Assembly: GCA_032718475.1 (NCBI GenBank)
Contig: JAUCBJ010000293.1
Location: 1-64,000 of the forward strand
DNA: 64,000 nt
Source: Nemertoderma westbladi
Lineage: Eukaryota; Xenacoelomorpha; Nemertodermatida; Nemertodermatidae
Reading direction: 5' to 3'
Made by a program: the position numbers and the translations under genes. Below, piece by piece: positions 23,276 to 33,718 of the stretch (its first letter is position 1; each line of letters begins with the position of its first letter). The notes under the pieces are model-generated. The model ran no database searches. It saw only the letters and a program-made list of their open reading frames with translations, and had not been told where the DNA came from.

Positions 23276-23764
23276 AACTGCTATGTAATTGTTGTAATTT
23301 CGACTGATACCCTTTTTTAAGGAAGTAAACGCTACGCCTACCCTTACACCTACACACACCTACACTTTCACACACACATCCTTGTAGGCAGGTTAGTAAA
23401 GAAGCAGGTATAGAGGCGGGTTGAAAGGAACTAAAACAATAAAAGGTAGTTTTGAAACATAATTTAATTGAGAATCAAGAGGATTGAGGATCATCAGTCC
23501 GAATGTATTGCCGGCATGGGGGTTGTTGCTGCACGTATGAACTTGGCCTTTTTAGATTACTTATTTTACTAATTTTAAGCTCAAAACACCATTTTTTATT
23601 GATAAAGTTGGTTGCGGTTTAATATCGATTATTTCAGTTAAATTATGCTTTACTAAGGGTTTTGACGCCATCTAGTGCCATTATATACACATATCCTACC
23701 TATAATAATGCCCCATTGGCTGTGTTACTTTATTATGGTTAATCTGATATATAAGCTCGATTGG
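23276..23764. other. Spacer between head-to-head LINE copies
   Basis: AT-rich, with a short CACACC/TACAC-rich stretch at about 23340-23385. No gene seen. Confidence 0.3.
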
Positions 23765-26700
23765 TTTTGGGGCCAGGTCAGGTATTCTAGGTCATTGATC
23801 AAGAAAACTTGCCACCTCCATGCAGCATAAAGGAGGTGCCACCTGTAGCTGCATAGACCCTCTTACTAGGGCAAATCTGGTCCTGTAACTAAGACCCCCT
23901 TCGTTCTGGGATAAGGACGCCCTTGGTCCTGGATTAAGGACCCATATACTTGGCTGCAGGGGTATATGGCCTGACCAGGCAGATGGTGATCTACCAATGG
24001 CTGGTTAGGATTAGAGTGTTCTCATATCCACTCTGAGGGCACTTCACTGCGACCTGCACCTGGCAGCAAGGGTAGCAGATGAGCTGCAACAGCCAATGGT
24101 GGGTCATGTACGCCAGAGTAGATATGGGTGATGGGCCTCATATCTGACTCCATTGCGACTCCCACCCTGTGGAATGGCAAACCAGGGTGTGGTATTTGCC
24201 CCGAGAGCTGACTCGGCAAAAAAGCACCCCCCAACCCCCACTATGGATTACATTAGCAATGCGGAGGTCCGGCCACTAGAGGCCAGTGGAATTACCGGAC
24301 ACAATCGGCCTCACAGGCGTCAGTTAACTCCTGACCGGCTGCCTGTCTCACCCCCTACTGGAGAGAGAGCAGCCAACAATTCTTTGAGTCCCTTTCCTGA
24401 TGACCTTTCTGGCCCAAACCCTGGGTCACCAGGGAGGCCAGATTGTGATGGGGAGAGGGATTCTGGAGTTGGAGGCTACTCTCATGTTCCACCCCGACCA
24501 ACAAAGCCATTGGTGAATCTGAGGCAAGTCACTAGACTAGCCTCAGTAAACACCCTAACGCTCGGGTCCCCAATGCGACAAGGTGAGCTGACTGCCTTGG
24601 CAGATAAGCTTTCTCTTAGCGCAGTGGGTGTTCAAGAGCACCGAATGCAGACTGGACAGACTGATGAGGTTCTGATTAAGGACATGGGGGGCGCCCTCGC
24701 GTCAGCAGATGATAGTGGCAATGGTGGAATTGGTCTATTGATGAATCCAACTGCACATGCAGCATTGGACAAAATAGACCAAATCTCTAACCGCATCATC
24801 CATTGCCACTTCTCATGTTCTGGAAGACTGGCTAAGAAGTTTCCTAAGGTGGTTCTGATTGTGTGCTACTCTCCAACTAGTGTTGCCCCTGTAGAGGAGG
24901 TGGAAAATTTCTACCACAATCTACAAGCAGCAACTGATGGAGTGGATCAGCATGCATTCTTAACATTCCTGGGAGACTTTAATGCAAGTCTGCATCAATC
25001 ATCTACATCGCCCTGGGTCTATAGCAATAGTGTTAACCGAAATTCTGTCCATCTTCAGGATTTTATCTCTGGAAATGGATTGTTTTCGGCTGGAACCCAG
25101 TTCAAGAAGCGAACTGGAAAGCTATGGACTCATAGTGGACCCAGTGGTCACAAGTCCCAGATAGACCATATTCTGTTTCGTAGGAAATACAGGAGCTCTA
25201 TACAAGACTGTAATGCATTTACACTTCGACCCTTCTCCAGTGATCACCGCCTTATTGTGGCCAAGGTAAGACTTAGTCTGCGTGCTAGCAGAACAACGAA
25301 ATCTGCCTTGCCACGGCATGACTGGTCCTCTCTGTTGCAACAGCCAAGTGTGAGATCCAGCTTCACATTACAGCTGAGCAACAGGTATGAGGCTCTTGCC
25401 TCTGAGGCGGCAGATCACTGTGAGGGCTATACTGCCTTTACAGAAGCAGTTAAGTTAGCAGCTGCAGAAACAGTTCCTGTATACCCTCGAAACAGGAAAA
25501 GGGCCCCCTGGACTGACAACAAAATTCAGAAGTGCCGAAATGACCTTCATAAGGCGCAGAAAGAGTCCCGACTCAAACAGACTACAGCGGCCAAGAATGC
25601 AGTTAAAGCTGCATCTAGGTCCCTGAACAGGCAGTACTCTGTTAATCTACAGGAGCTAATAAACCAACAGGTTGATGCCATCAATGATGCTGACGACAGC
25701 AGGCAATCATCCCAGGCATGGAAATCGATCAATCTGCTTACTGGGCGGAAAAGCCAACCAACCACCAAGGTTAAGGCTGAATCACCAGCCGATCGCCTCA
25801 ATGGTTGGAAAGCCCACTTTGAAAAGCTCCTCAATAATGACAGGGTATTGCCTGATAACTTTATAGAAGTAAAAGTGTCTGAGTCTGTACTCCCAGATAT
25901 TCCCATTGGCGATATCTCCTTTGCAGAAGTGAAGGCTGCTGCAAAGAGCATTAAGACCAATCGTGCCAGTGGAGTAGATGGTGTTCCCCCTGAGGTCTTT
26001 AAAATACCTGAGTGTTTAAAGCTCATCTATCCCATCATAGTAGACATGTACCGTACAACAAGAGTCCCACAAGAAATGAAAACAAATAAGTTGGTGCCAG
26101 TTCCCAAGAAGGGCAACCTAACACTCTATGGTTCTTTTCGGGGAATCTCATTGATCTCGATTGCTGCAAAACTATACAATAGAATTCTATTAAATCGCAT
26201 CAGGGATCCCATTGAGAGACTGCTACGTGGAAATCAGAATGGGTTCCGTAAAGGTCGTGGGACCATGGAGCCCATTTTGGCACTTAGAAGGATAATTGAA
26301 GAGTTATCAAAAAAGAAAGACAGGCATCTGGCTGTTATCTTTGTTGACTTCTTCAAGGCCTTTGATTCAGTCTCTCGCTCACGTATGTTCAGCATACTTT
26401 CATTATATGGGATTCCTGATGAAATTATTGCAGCAATCAGATCAGTATACGATGGTTCGACAACATTTGTGTCTACTGTTGATGGTGACACAGAACCATT
26501 TGAAGTGTTATGGGGCGTCCTCCAAGGAGACACACTTGCACCATTCTTGTTCATTATTGTGGTTGACTATGTTCTACGCATGTCCTTAGATCATCATAAT
26601 GATGATGGGGTGATGATAACTCCACCTACTGGCTCCAGAAGTCGAGGAAATCCTGCAAAGTACCTAACTGATCTAGACTTTGCTGATGACTTAGGAGTAC

Positions 26701-27505
26701 TCTCAGAATCATTAGAGGGAGCCCAGCGGCTCCTCAGCTCATTAGAACATGCTGCTTCTAGTGTTGGTCTTTTTATTAACTCCAGAAAGACCAAAATTCT
26801 GACAGTTAACTTTGAAAGCCCTCAGCAAGTCTCTGATCGGATGAGCATAAGCTCAAAGGATGGTATGCTTGAGCATGTGGATGACTTCTGTTACCTGGGA
26901 TCATGGATCCGGAAGTCAGGTGAGGACCTTCGAATACGTAAGGGAAAGGCATGGGCAGCCTTGAATAGGCTTTCCAGGATTTGGAAGTCACCTAGAATTA
27001 ATCGGAAACTTAAGGTCCGATTATTCAGAGCAGCAGTAGTTCCAGTACTCCTCTACGGGAGTCCATGCTGGGCTCTAACTGCTGAGGACACCAAATCTCT
27101 GGATGGCACATTCACAAGAATGCTACGCCGGGTACATTGTGTCAAGTACAATGCACACATCTCCAACCAGACACTATATAACATTGGAGGTGTCTCATTG
27201 GTTCCCCCAAGCTTGACACTAGAACAAAATCGCCTCCGCTTTGCAGGACATTGCTTTCGCCGTGAGGACCAGCCAGTGCATAATCTTGTACTTTGGCAGC
27301 CTCATGGAGTCAATAAGCATGGTGGACAGCCCATGACTTTCTTGAGACGCATCTTAAAGGACACTGGCCTTAAAGATGCGGATGATCTAGCAAATGTCAT
27401 GGGTGATAGGGAGTTGTGGCGGTGCAATTTTGTTGACAAGCCGGCACAGCATTCTTAAAAATGCAGCTGCAATGCAGCATGCCGATCCTAGTAGTAGTAG
27501 TCGAT
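23765..27505 (+). mobile_element. Nearly full-length LINE (non-LTR retrotransposon), copy A
   Basis: The 5' UTR (about 23765-24173) shares the stretch from 23857 on with copy B at 44706. One intact ORF follows. The short 3' UTR ends in a (TAG)n tract at about 27488-27499, where copy B also has (TAG)n. A short tandem-repeat tail rather than poly(A) is typical of RTE- or CR1/L2-like LINEs; I cannot fix the clade by eye. The intact ORF suggests a young copy. Confidence 0.85.
24174..27458 (+). CDS. LINE ORF2-like protein: APE endonuclease and reverse transcriptase
   Basis: The product is 1094 aa from ATG 24174. The frame is open slightly further upstream but without an ATG, and copy B uses the same MANQGVVFAP start. 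An APE-type endonuclease comes first (AVGVQEHRM with E155, VCYSPTS, GDFNASL with D268, SSDHRLIVAKV with D357). The reverse transcriptase follows (FRGISLISIAAKLYN; FVDFFKAFD with D725; GVLQGDTLAPF; DFADDLG with DD at 838-839). A thumb and C-terminal region follows with RLRFAGHCFRREDQPVHNL. All key catalytic residues expected are present. Relative to copy B, four codons around GGGWRLAL are missing in the endonuclease, in a loop. The protein would nick target DNA and prime reverse transcription in the nucleus. Confidence 0.88.
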   Translation: MANQGVVFAPRADSAKKHPPTPTMDYISNAEVRPLEASGITGHNRPHRRQLTPDRLPVSPPTGERAANNSLSPFPDDLSGPNPGSPGRPDCDGERDSGVGGYSHVPPRPTKPLVNLRQVTRLASVNTLTLGSPMRQGELTALADKLSLSAVGVQEHRMQTGQTDEVLIKDMGGALASADDSGNGGIGLLMNPTAHAALDKIDQISNRIIHCHFSCSGRLAKKFPKVVLIVCYSPTSVAPVEEVENFYHNLQAATDGVDQHAFLTFLGDFNASLHQSSTSPWVYSNSVNRNSVHLQDFISGNGLFSAGTQFKKRTGKLWTHSGPSGHKSQIDHILFRRKYRSSIQDCNAFTLRPFSSDHRLIVAKVRLSLRASRTTKSALPRHDWSSLLQQPSVRSSFTLQLSNRYEALASEAADHCEGYTAFTEAVKLAAAETVPVYPRNRKRAPWTDNKIQKCRNDLHKAQKESRLKQTTAAKNAVKAASRSLNRQYSVNLQELINQQVDAINDADDSRQSSQAWKSINLLTGRKSQPTTKVKAESPADRLNGWKAHFEKLLNNDRVLPDNFIEVKVSESVLPDIPIGDISFAEVKAAAKSIKTNRASGVDGVPPEVFKIPECLKLIYPIIVDMYRTTRVPQEMKTNKLVPVPKKGNLTLYGSFRGISLISIAAKLYNRILLNRIRDPIERLLRGNQNGFRKGRGTMEPILALRRIIEELSKKKDRHLAVIFVDFFKAFDSVSRSRMFSILSLYGIPDEIIAAIRSVYDGSTTFVSTVDGDTEPFEVLWGVLQGDTLAPFLFIIVVDYVLRMSLDHHNDDGVMITPPTGSRSRGNPAKYLTDLDFADDLGVLSESLEGAQRLLSSLEHAASSVGLFINSRKTKILTVNFESPQQVSDRMSISSKDGMLEHVDDFCYLGSWIRKSGEDLRIRKGKAWAALNRLSRIWKSPRINRKLKVRLFRAAVVPVLLYGSPCWALTAEDTKSLDGTFTRMLRRVHCVKYNAHISNQTLYNIGGVSLVPPSLTLEQNRLRFAGHCFRREDQPVHNLVLWQPHGVNKHGGQPMTFLRRILKDTGLKDADDLANVMGDRELWRCNFVDKPAQHS

Positions 27506-28659
27506 TGGTTGAATGCTATACTCACTCAGTACATGATTATACTGCTGTAGAGTTACATCTCCCATGCAAAGTTTTAACTGCCGGTCAGGTTTTTAATGAC
27601 TGGCAATTATTATATGTCTAAGTCTAATAGTTTAATATTCGAACCTAAATTCATTGCTAATAATGGGATTTACCTGTTGTTATATTTGATATTCTGCTGG
27701 CAAACTAAATTTGTTGTTATTATTTGCTTAATATATCGCTGATATTACGGAATCAAGAAGGTTTTACACGCGCCACAACCAGGTGGGTCACTATAATAAT
27801 GTCATGTCACAGAATTGAGACACTATATTGTACTGATTCTGTGTGAATACATCGTGTATTAATCATGACAATAACACCCTGTTTAAAATGCATTACATTT
27901 CATGCCATTTGACTGTGCACAAAACACCATAACAGTATTGAGAAGCAATATACCTTGCATTTTCCAGCTAAATACTACGGACCACACCCAAAATTAGTGA
28001 AAAAATAGTTCGTGGAAAATTAATGATTTGGTTATATGATTATCAGAAAAATATTTGGATCTTCCTCTCAAACTATTAATCTTGTTGTTAATCCGCATGA
28101 GTTTGAGATCTACAGTAAGCAGAAATAAAAAATAAAGAAAATTCAATAATATATTTATATACAATTTGGTATAATCTATACCATTACAGTACAACTGAGT
28201 GGGCTGCTGGCTGGACGCTCTATGACTCGAAAAGCGCTTCTAAGGGACAAACAACTAATGCAGGGCTATTAGTTAATCAGAAAACACAGTACATTAAGTT
28301 GATTTTGTTGAGACGTTGATGACATGGTAATTTTAGTATTTCAGTTTCAATATTATTGCCATAATGTAAGTTTTAATGCAGAAATTTTCTGTTAATACCC
28401 GTCTGTCATCAATCCTCTGAGCGCCTTTTGGTTGGTGTGGTACAGATTAAGAGGGGGGGGGGAGGTACTTTCCCTTCTTCGTTGATTTATTGGCTGTTTG
28501 GTTAAATTTCATAAACCCGAAACCGACTTTGTGATAGAATCGCTCAATTTTATTCTGAATCTCATAACTGAGCCTCGTGCTGCGCGAAGGCACACGAACG
28601 TGTAAGCAGAAATTTTTACTGATATGATTATTCATTAGACGCCGCATCCTTAAGGCCAC
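27506..28659. other. AT-rich region without recognisable genes
   Basis: No ORF with a recognisable domain. A short plus-strand open stretch ends near 27621 (AVELHLPCKVLTAGQVFNDW); it could be a fragment of an unknown transposon protein, but I cannot place it. A run of G lies near 28451. Confidence 0.3.
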
Positions 28660-29032
28660 ACTTTGTGTGTGATCTTTTTTACTATTGTATTAATGGCAGC
28701 ACTAAACATCAGCTGGAGACAACACATGACAATCGCCGAGCTTTGGGGTAATATACCACCTGTATCAACCATCCTCCATGAACGCAGATTAAGATTCAGT
28801 GACAATGGTGGATAAGTGAACCTGAGACCACACCAGAAGTAATTTTCTGGCAGCCAACATAAGCAATGTGTAGCTGTGGACGAATGGCTATGACATACAA
28901 TAGTCCAGCTTGAATGAAAGGGATACTGAACTTGGGAGAAACGAAATTGCGACAACTATGGAGAATCGGGAAGCCTGGAAGGATCTCATTTCCTCTGTCC
29001 TAGCTCGCCCGATCTATAGTAGTAGTAGTAGT
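28660..29032 (+). pseudogene. 3' end of a second, older LINE
   Basis: Plus-strand frames show the C-terminal region of LINE proteins of the same broad type as 24174-27458. ALNISWRQHMTIAELWGNI and HERRLRFSDNGG come first, then in another frame DTELGRNEIATTMENREAWK, followed by DLISSVLARP. A (TAG)n tract ends it (about 29014-29028), as in copies A and B. Stops and one frameshift are present. The sequence differs clearly from copy A, so it is a separate family. Confidence 0.7.
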
Positions 29033-29559
29033 AGGCCTACACATAATGTACTGTAAATCGTTTGTTATACAGTACTGTGTACAAACACTGTACAGTAAAG
29101 TGTGTATACTTAACATATAAACAATGTATATCGCTCAGACCGAGAGATTTGGAGGGACTTTGTTTCGGGTGATGCCATGTCAAAACGATTATGTCTTTAT
29201 TTCATTAATGATTTCCGCTTATTGAAAAACTTTACTTGAATTAATTTCAGCTTACAATACCATGTAAATCTTTCTACAATTTCAGAGAATGTAACACTGG
29301 CGTTATCCATCAGTTTAATATTACCAATAGTTTTTATTGGGGTTATTCTTCTCATATGCTTGGTCTTTCGATTGGAATTACAAATATTCATCATAAATTA
29401 CTGTCTAAAAGTTGAGGAATCAAAATGCAATCCTGCCTTCGTCCTGCAGACTAGGATTCCTTACGTCCCGCCACACTAGTCCGCTTCGCGGACCTCCGCT
29501 GCGCTCCACTCCAGCCCTTTGGCAGGATTGCATTTATCGGGCAGGATTCCCCATTCATC
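29033..29559. other. Gene-free region with a GC-rich insert
   Basis: Mostly AT-rich. A GC-rich stretch at about 29435-29545 has CAGGATT words at both sides and the small hairpin TCCGCTTCGCGGA inside. It is not a recognisable gene. Confidence 0.35.
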
Positions 29560-30020
29560 CCGACGTTTATATTGAAAAATATCGAGACATGAAAAATATC
29601 GAGAGTAAAAATAACGCGAGTAAAAACATCGAGTGTTGAAACATATCGATAATATCGAGAGTTCAAAAAATATCGAGAGTAAAAATATCGAGGGTAAAAA
29701 TATCGAGAGTAAAAATATCGAGTGTTGAAAAATATCGAGAGTAAAAATATCGAGAGTAAAAATATCGAGGGTTGAAAAATATCGAGAGTAAAAATATCGA
29801 GTGTTGAAAAATATCGAGAGTAAAAATATCGAGTGTTGAAAAATATCGAGAGTAAAAATATCGAGTGTTGAAAAATATCGAGAGTAAAAATATCGAGTGT
29901 TGAAAAATATCGAGTGTTGAAAAATATCGAGAGTAAAAATATCGAGTGTTGAAAAATATAGAGTGTTGAAAAATATAGAGTGTTGAAAAATATCGAGAGT
30001 AAAAATATCGATAGTAACAA
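29560..30020 (+). repeat. ATCGAG minisatellite array, left arm
   Basis: About 28-30 tandem units of 15-17 bp, alternating between ATCGAGAGTAAAAAT and ATCGAGTGTTGAAAAAT. The reverse complement of the same two unit types forms the array at 30355-30915. The long minus-strand ORF here (rows of Ser, Ile, Phe, Leu and Tyr) is a by-product of the repeat, not a gene. Confidence 0.92.
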
Positions 30021-30354
30021 TTTTTTTAAATAAGGGTTGTATGATAATATTTTTTACTAAAAATGTTCTAGAACAAAAATATTTATTAACATTTGGTAGC
30101 TTATACGTGTTCTAATATAATATTTAACAATATGTATAATATTTATCAAAATTTATAGCTAGCACTTATTTTATAATATTTATTAAAAAAATAGCAAAAA
30201 CTAGCTAGTATAATAAATCTGGTAAATGGGTACCCAAGGTGTATTACATAATGCCATTCACTTGCACTTGCACTGTTGTAACCCATGCACTGCAACATTG
30301 TTCCATAATACTAAATAAATACAACTAAATAAAACGCTCAAGCAAAATGCAATA

Positions 30355-30915
30355 TTTTTACTCTCGATAATTTTCAACACTCGATATTTTTCAACACTCG
30401 ATATTTTTACTCTCGATATTTTTCAACACTCGATATTTTTCAACACTCGATATTTTTACTCTCGATATTTTTCAACACTCGTTATTTTTACTCCCGATAT
30501 TTTTCAACACTCGATATTTTTACTCTCGATATTTTTCAAAACTCGATATTTTTACTCTCGATATTTTTACTCTCGATATTTTTACTCTCGATATTTTTAC
30601 TCTCGATATTTTTCAACACTCGATATTTTTCAACAATCGATATTTTTACTCTCGATATTTTTCAACACTCGATATTTTTCAACACTCGATATTTTTGCTC
30701 TCGATATTTTTCAACACTCGATATTTTTACTGTCGATATTTTTCAACACTCGATATATTTCAACACTCGTTATTTTCGATATTTTTCATCTCGCGTTATT
30801 TTTACTCTCGATATTTTTTAATCACGTTAATTTTCAACACTCGTTATTTTTACTCTCGATATTTTTACTCTCGTTATTTTTACTCTCGATATTTTTCAAG
30901 TCTCGATATTTTTCA
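30355..30915 (-). repeat. ATCGAG minisatellite array, right arm (inverted)
   Basis: Tandem TTTTTACTCTCGATA and TTTTTCAACACTCGATA units, the reverse complement of the array at 29560-30020. About 335 bp of unique AT-rich DNA separates the arms, so the whole could fold into a large hairpin. The right edge is less regular (CTCGTTATT variants from about 30765). Confidence 0.92.
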
Positions 30916-30991
30916 CCATTACCCTCCCGACTTTTTGTGGGATTGTTTTAATCATTGCTCTGATCGCAGTAGTACAGTAGTATTGTAACTC

Positions 30992-31331
30992 TGTTATGTA
31001 ATGTGATCTGTAATAATGAAACCAATACGTAGTAAATTGCAATACATTGTTTAAATTGATTAGCCAACACACTAAGTATATAATGTTTGCCCCAGAAATA
31101 AATCCGCGTAAAGGTCTATCCATAGAAGCCATTAATTAACTGTAATGTGCAAATTAATTAGACTAACCATATGTTAACCTCACAGTTTGTGCAGTACGTA
31201 ATATGTAGTTGTTAAAGAATGTATTCTAACTAGTGCCAAATTGAGTTTCAATATATAGTATCTTTCCGTATTTAGTACACTATTATTTTCCATTCCATAA
31301 ATGGACTTCCACTTGGGGAAGATCCACAACA
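30992..31331 (+). repeat. 5' LTR of BEL/Pao element 2
   Basis: 340 bp, beginning TGTTATG and ending ACAACA, with a TATATAATG box near 31077. Almost identical to 37884-38239. Confidence 0.92.
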
Positions 31332-31333
31332 AT

Positions 31334-31343
31334 TGGCGCCCGA
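31334..31343 (+). promoter_or_regulatory. Primer-binding site of BEL/Pao element 2
   Basis: TGGCGCCCGA begins two bases after the LTR. It is complementary to the 3' end of a tRNA ending UCGGGCGCCA, as in some lysine tRNAs, and would prime minus-strand cDNA synthesis. Only about ten bases match. Confidence 0.7.
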
Positions 31344-31435
31344 TATTAAAAACTCATTTAGTTCATTAAATAAATACATTACATTATTGTGTAAACTGTT
31401 CATTGTCATTATTCGGCAAGTTCATTACATTCACA

Positions 31436-33718
31436 ATGAGTAAAAAAGATCCAACCCAATAATCTCACGATCCAAACCACGACGAAATCGAGTTCAAACG
31501 ACTCATAAGAAGTAGAGGAGCAAAGCGGTCCGCAGCAACGAAAATCCTCAACGAGTTGGATGCAGAAGATCTTAACCAGTTGACATTCGAAAAGAAACGA
31601 TCGAAGCTCAAAATCCTCAACTCTTACACGGAGAGTCTCGACAAATTCGACGACGAAATCTGGGGTCTACTCGACCAATCTCAAATAAACAAAGATATCG
31701 ACGAAGCAACGAATTATAAGGTTAGACTCACTGAAACTATAACTCTGTTAGAAATGTCTCTTTCAGCAGCCTCAAATCTACCTACAAGTACGAATGTTAG
31801 TAGTGGTGCAATAAATCCAGGTTCTAGTGCAGTTAGTAGTAGTACATATGCTATAAGTAGTCAATATGCCAGATCAGTGCTTCCAAAATTGGATAGACCT
31901 ATTTTCAGCGGTGACGTTTTAGATTTTTGTGGTTGGCGAGATTCATTTCGTAGTGCTATACACGATTCTGGTCTTCCAGATGTACTTAAGTTACAACATT
32001 TAATGCAAGCGGTGCAAGGTGAAGCTAAAGCAGTAGTTGCTGGTCTATTAATCACTAGCGAAAATTATTCAGTAGCCATGGATCTTTTAGAACAAAGGTA
32101 TGGTTCGAAACACCGAATCATACAGGCACACATAGAAAAGCTACGAAATATTGCGAATAAACAATTAACATTGAGACAAGTACACAATACATGTATGACA
32201 CACATACGAGCATTGGAAGCACTTGGCACTAATCCACAACAATATCAAATAACTGTGATACCAGACATCATGAAAACTTTAGATTTTGCATATGGCACTA
32301 AAATACTAGAAAAGAAAAATAACAACATCGATGATTTATTGTGGCTAATGAACCAAATAGGTACACGATTAGCAAGTGAGGAAGTGATGAACACATATAA
32401 AAATGAAACAAACGGAACAAATTCCATAAACAAAATAACAACACAGAGACAAAATGATAGATCAATGACATCTACAGTAGCGGCATTTCCAATTACTGCC
32501 AATGCAACAAACATTGTAAAGCCCAAACAACAACAGGGAAATTTTCAACATCAAAATAAATCACAAGTACCGGTAATAAAGTGCGTATTTTTCGATCAAA
32601 CGCACTATTCATCAAACTGTCAAGTCATTACAGATATTGAGCAGCGTAAACACATTCTATCAAATAAACGACTGTGTTACAGGTGTATCAAGGGTGGCCA
32701 TATAGCAAGGGACTGTCCACGTGACAAACCTTGTTATAATTGCAAGAAATATGGACACCACGCTGCAATATGTAACAAACTGACAATGTCTCGTCCACAA
32801 ATCCAAAAACCATTAAAAGATATCAACAAAACATCGGTTAACGTAATATCTGTTAATAATAGTTCAACATTGTCTGTTCAAGTTTCAAGTTTATCGGTAA
32901 TAACTTCAAATGGTATTCTTCAAACAGCAATAATGAATTGTCAGTATCAGTCGGTTAATGATTCAAATTCATTTCAGGTTAAAGGATTTTTTGATCAAGG
33001 AAGCCAGCGGTCATTCATTGTGAAATCCATAATTCAAAAATACAACTTACCCATTATAGGAACCGAACTTATTGAAGTCAATAATTTCCAAGGAATTCCA
33101 GGTGAGGATGTCAATTCAAATGTTTCATTGTTAGAAATTGCTCAGATTACATTAATTCTACGTGACAAGAAAACGGTTGTCGTATCAGCATTGGTTGTAG
33201 ATAACATTTGTTCCCCAGTTCAAAATAACATTTGTTCTAAAGACATTACGGACAGTATTAATTCAAACATAGTAGACGACATACTTAATAAAAACCATAG
33301 TGATCAACCGTTTGAAGTTGAAATTTTAATTGGCTCAGATTACTACTGGGATATAGTAACTGGGAAAATGTTTCGTATTTCCGGAACGGGATTGGTAGCT
33401 CTGGACTCAGGGGTGGGTTGGCTACTTTCCGGTAAAATGGAAAGTGATACAAATGTTAGAGAAAACAAAATTCAAAATAACAGTACAAGTACATGTATGT
33501 TGGTTAAGTCTGAGTTACAAAGGCAAAGTACTGGAATCTCGGTCAATGAAAATTTTTTCGAAATCCTTAAAAAATTTTGGGCATTAGACAGTTTTGGGAT
33601 ATTTCCACCAGAAAACGAGATATCATTCAAAGAACTATTAAATATACGGTTTGACACTAACGGTTTATATACGGTTGATTTGCCTTGGACATTACATCAC
33701 GACAAATTAATTAATTGA
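31436..33718 (+). CDS. BEL/Pao gag-protease (one premature stop)
   Basis: The natural start is ATG 31436, about 100 bp after the LTR. The frame has a TAA at codon 9 (31460-31462) and is then open to 33718. The first part matches the DUF1759-type gag (AISSQYARSVLPKLDRPIFS, DFCGWRDSF). Three zinc knuckles follow near 32590-32770: CVFFDQTHYSSNC, CYRCIKGGHIARDC and CYNCKKYGHHAAIC. The DUF1758-type aspartic protease has FFDQGSQRSFI near 32990, with Gln where most retropepsins have Ser or Thr; BEL/Pao proteases vary here. Gag would form the particle and bind RNA. The frame ends eight bases after the pol frame opens, so a +1 shift is needed to reach pol; BEL/Pao elements are usually one ORF, so this is probably a lesion. 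Confidence 0.85.

Noticed and set aside
25547-26026. Minus-strand ORFs opposite the LINE gene, repeated in all copies
   Set aside because: Shadows of the reverse transcriptase reading frame; they recur only because the LINE recurs.
29451-30020. 189-codon minus-strand ORF
   Set aside because: It is a direct product of the ATCGAG repeat having no stop in that frame; there is no sign of selection on a protein.
30695-30988. 97-codon plus-strand ORF
   Set aside because: Same cause as above, in the inverted array.
33708-33718. Programmed frameshift between gag-protease and pol
   Set aside because: BEL/Pao elements usually have a single frame and no slippery heptamer is evident, so an indel is more likely.
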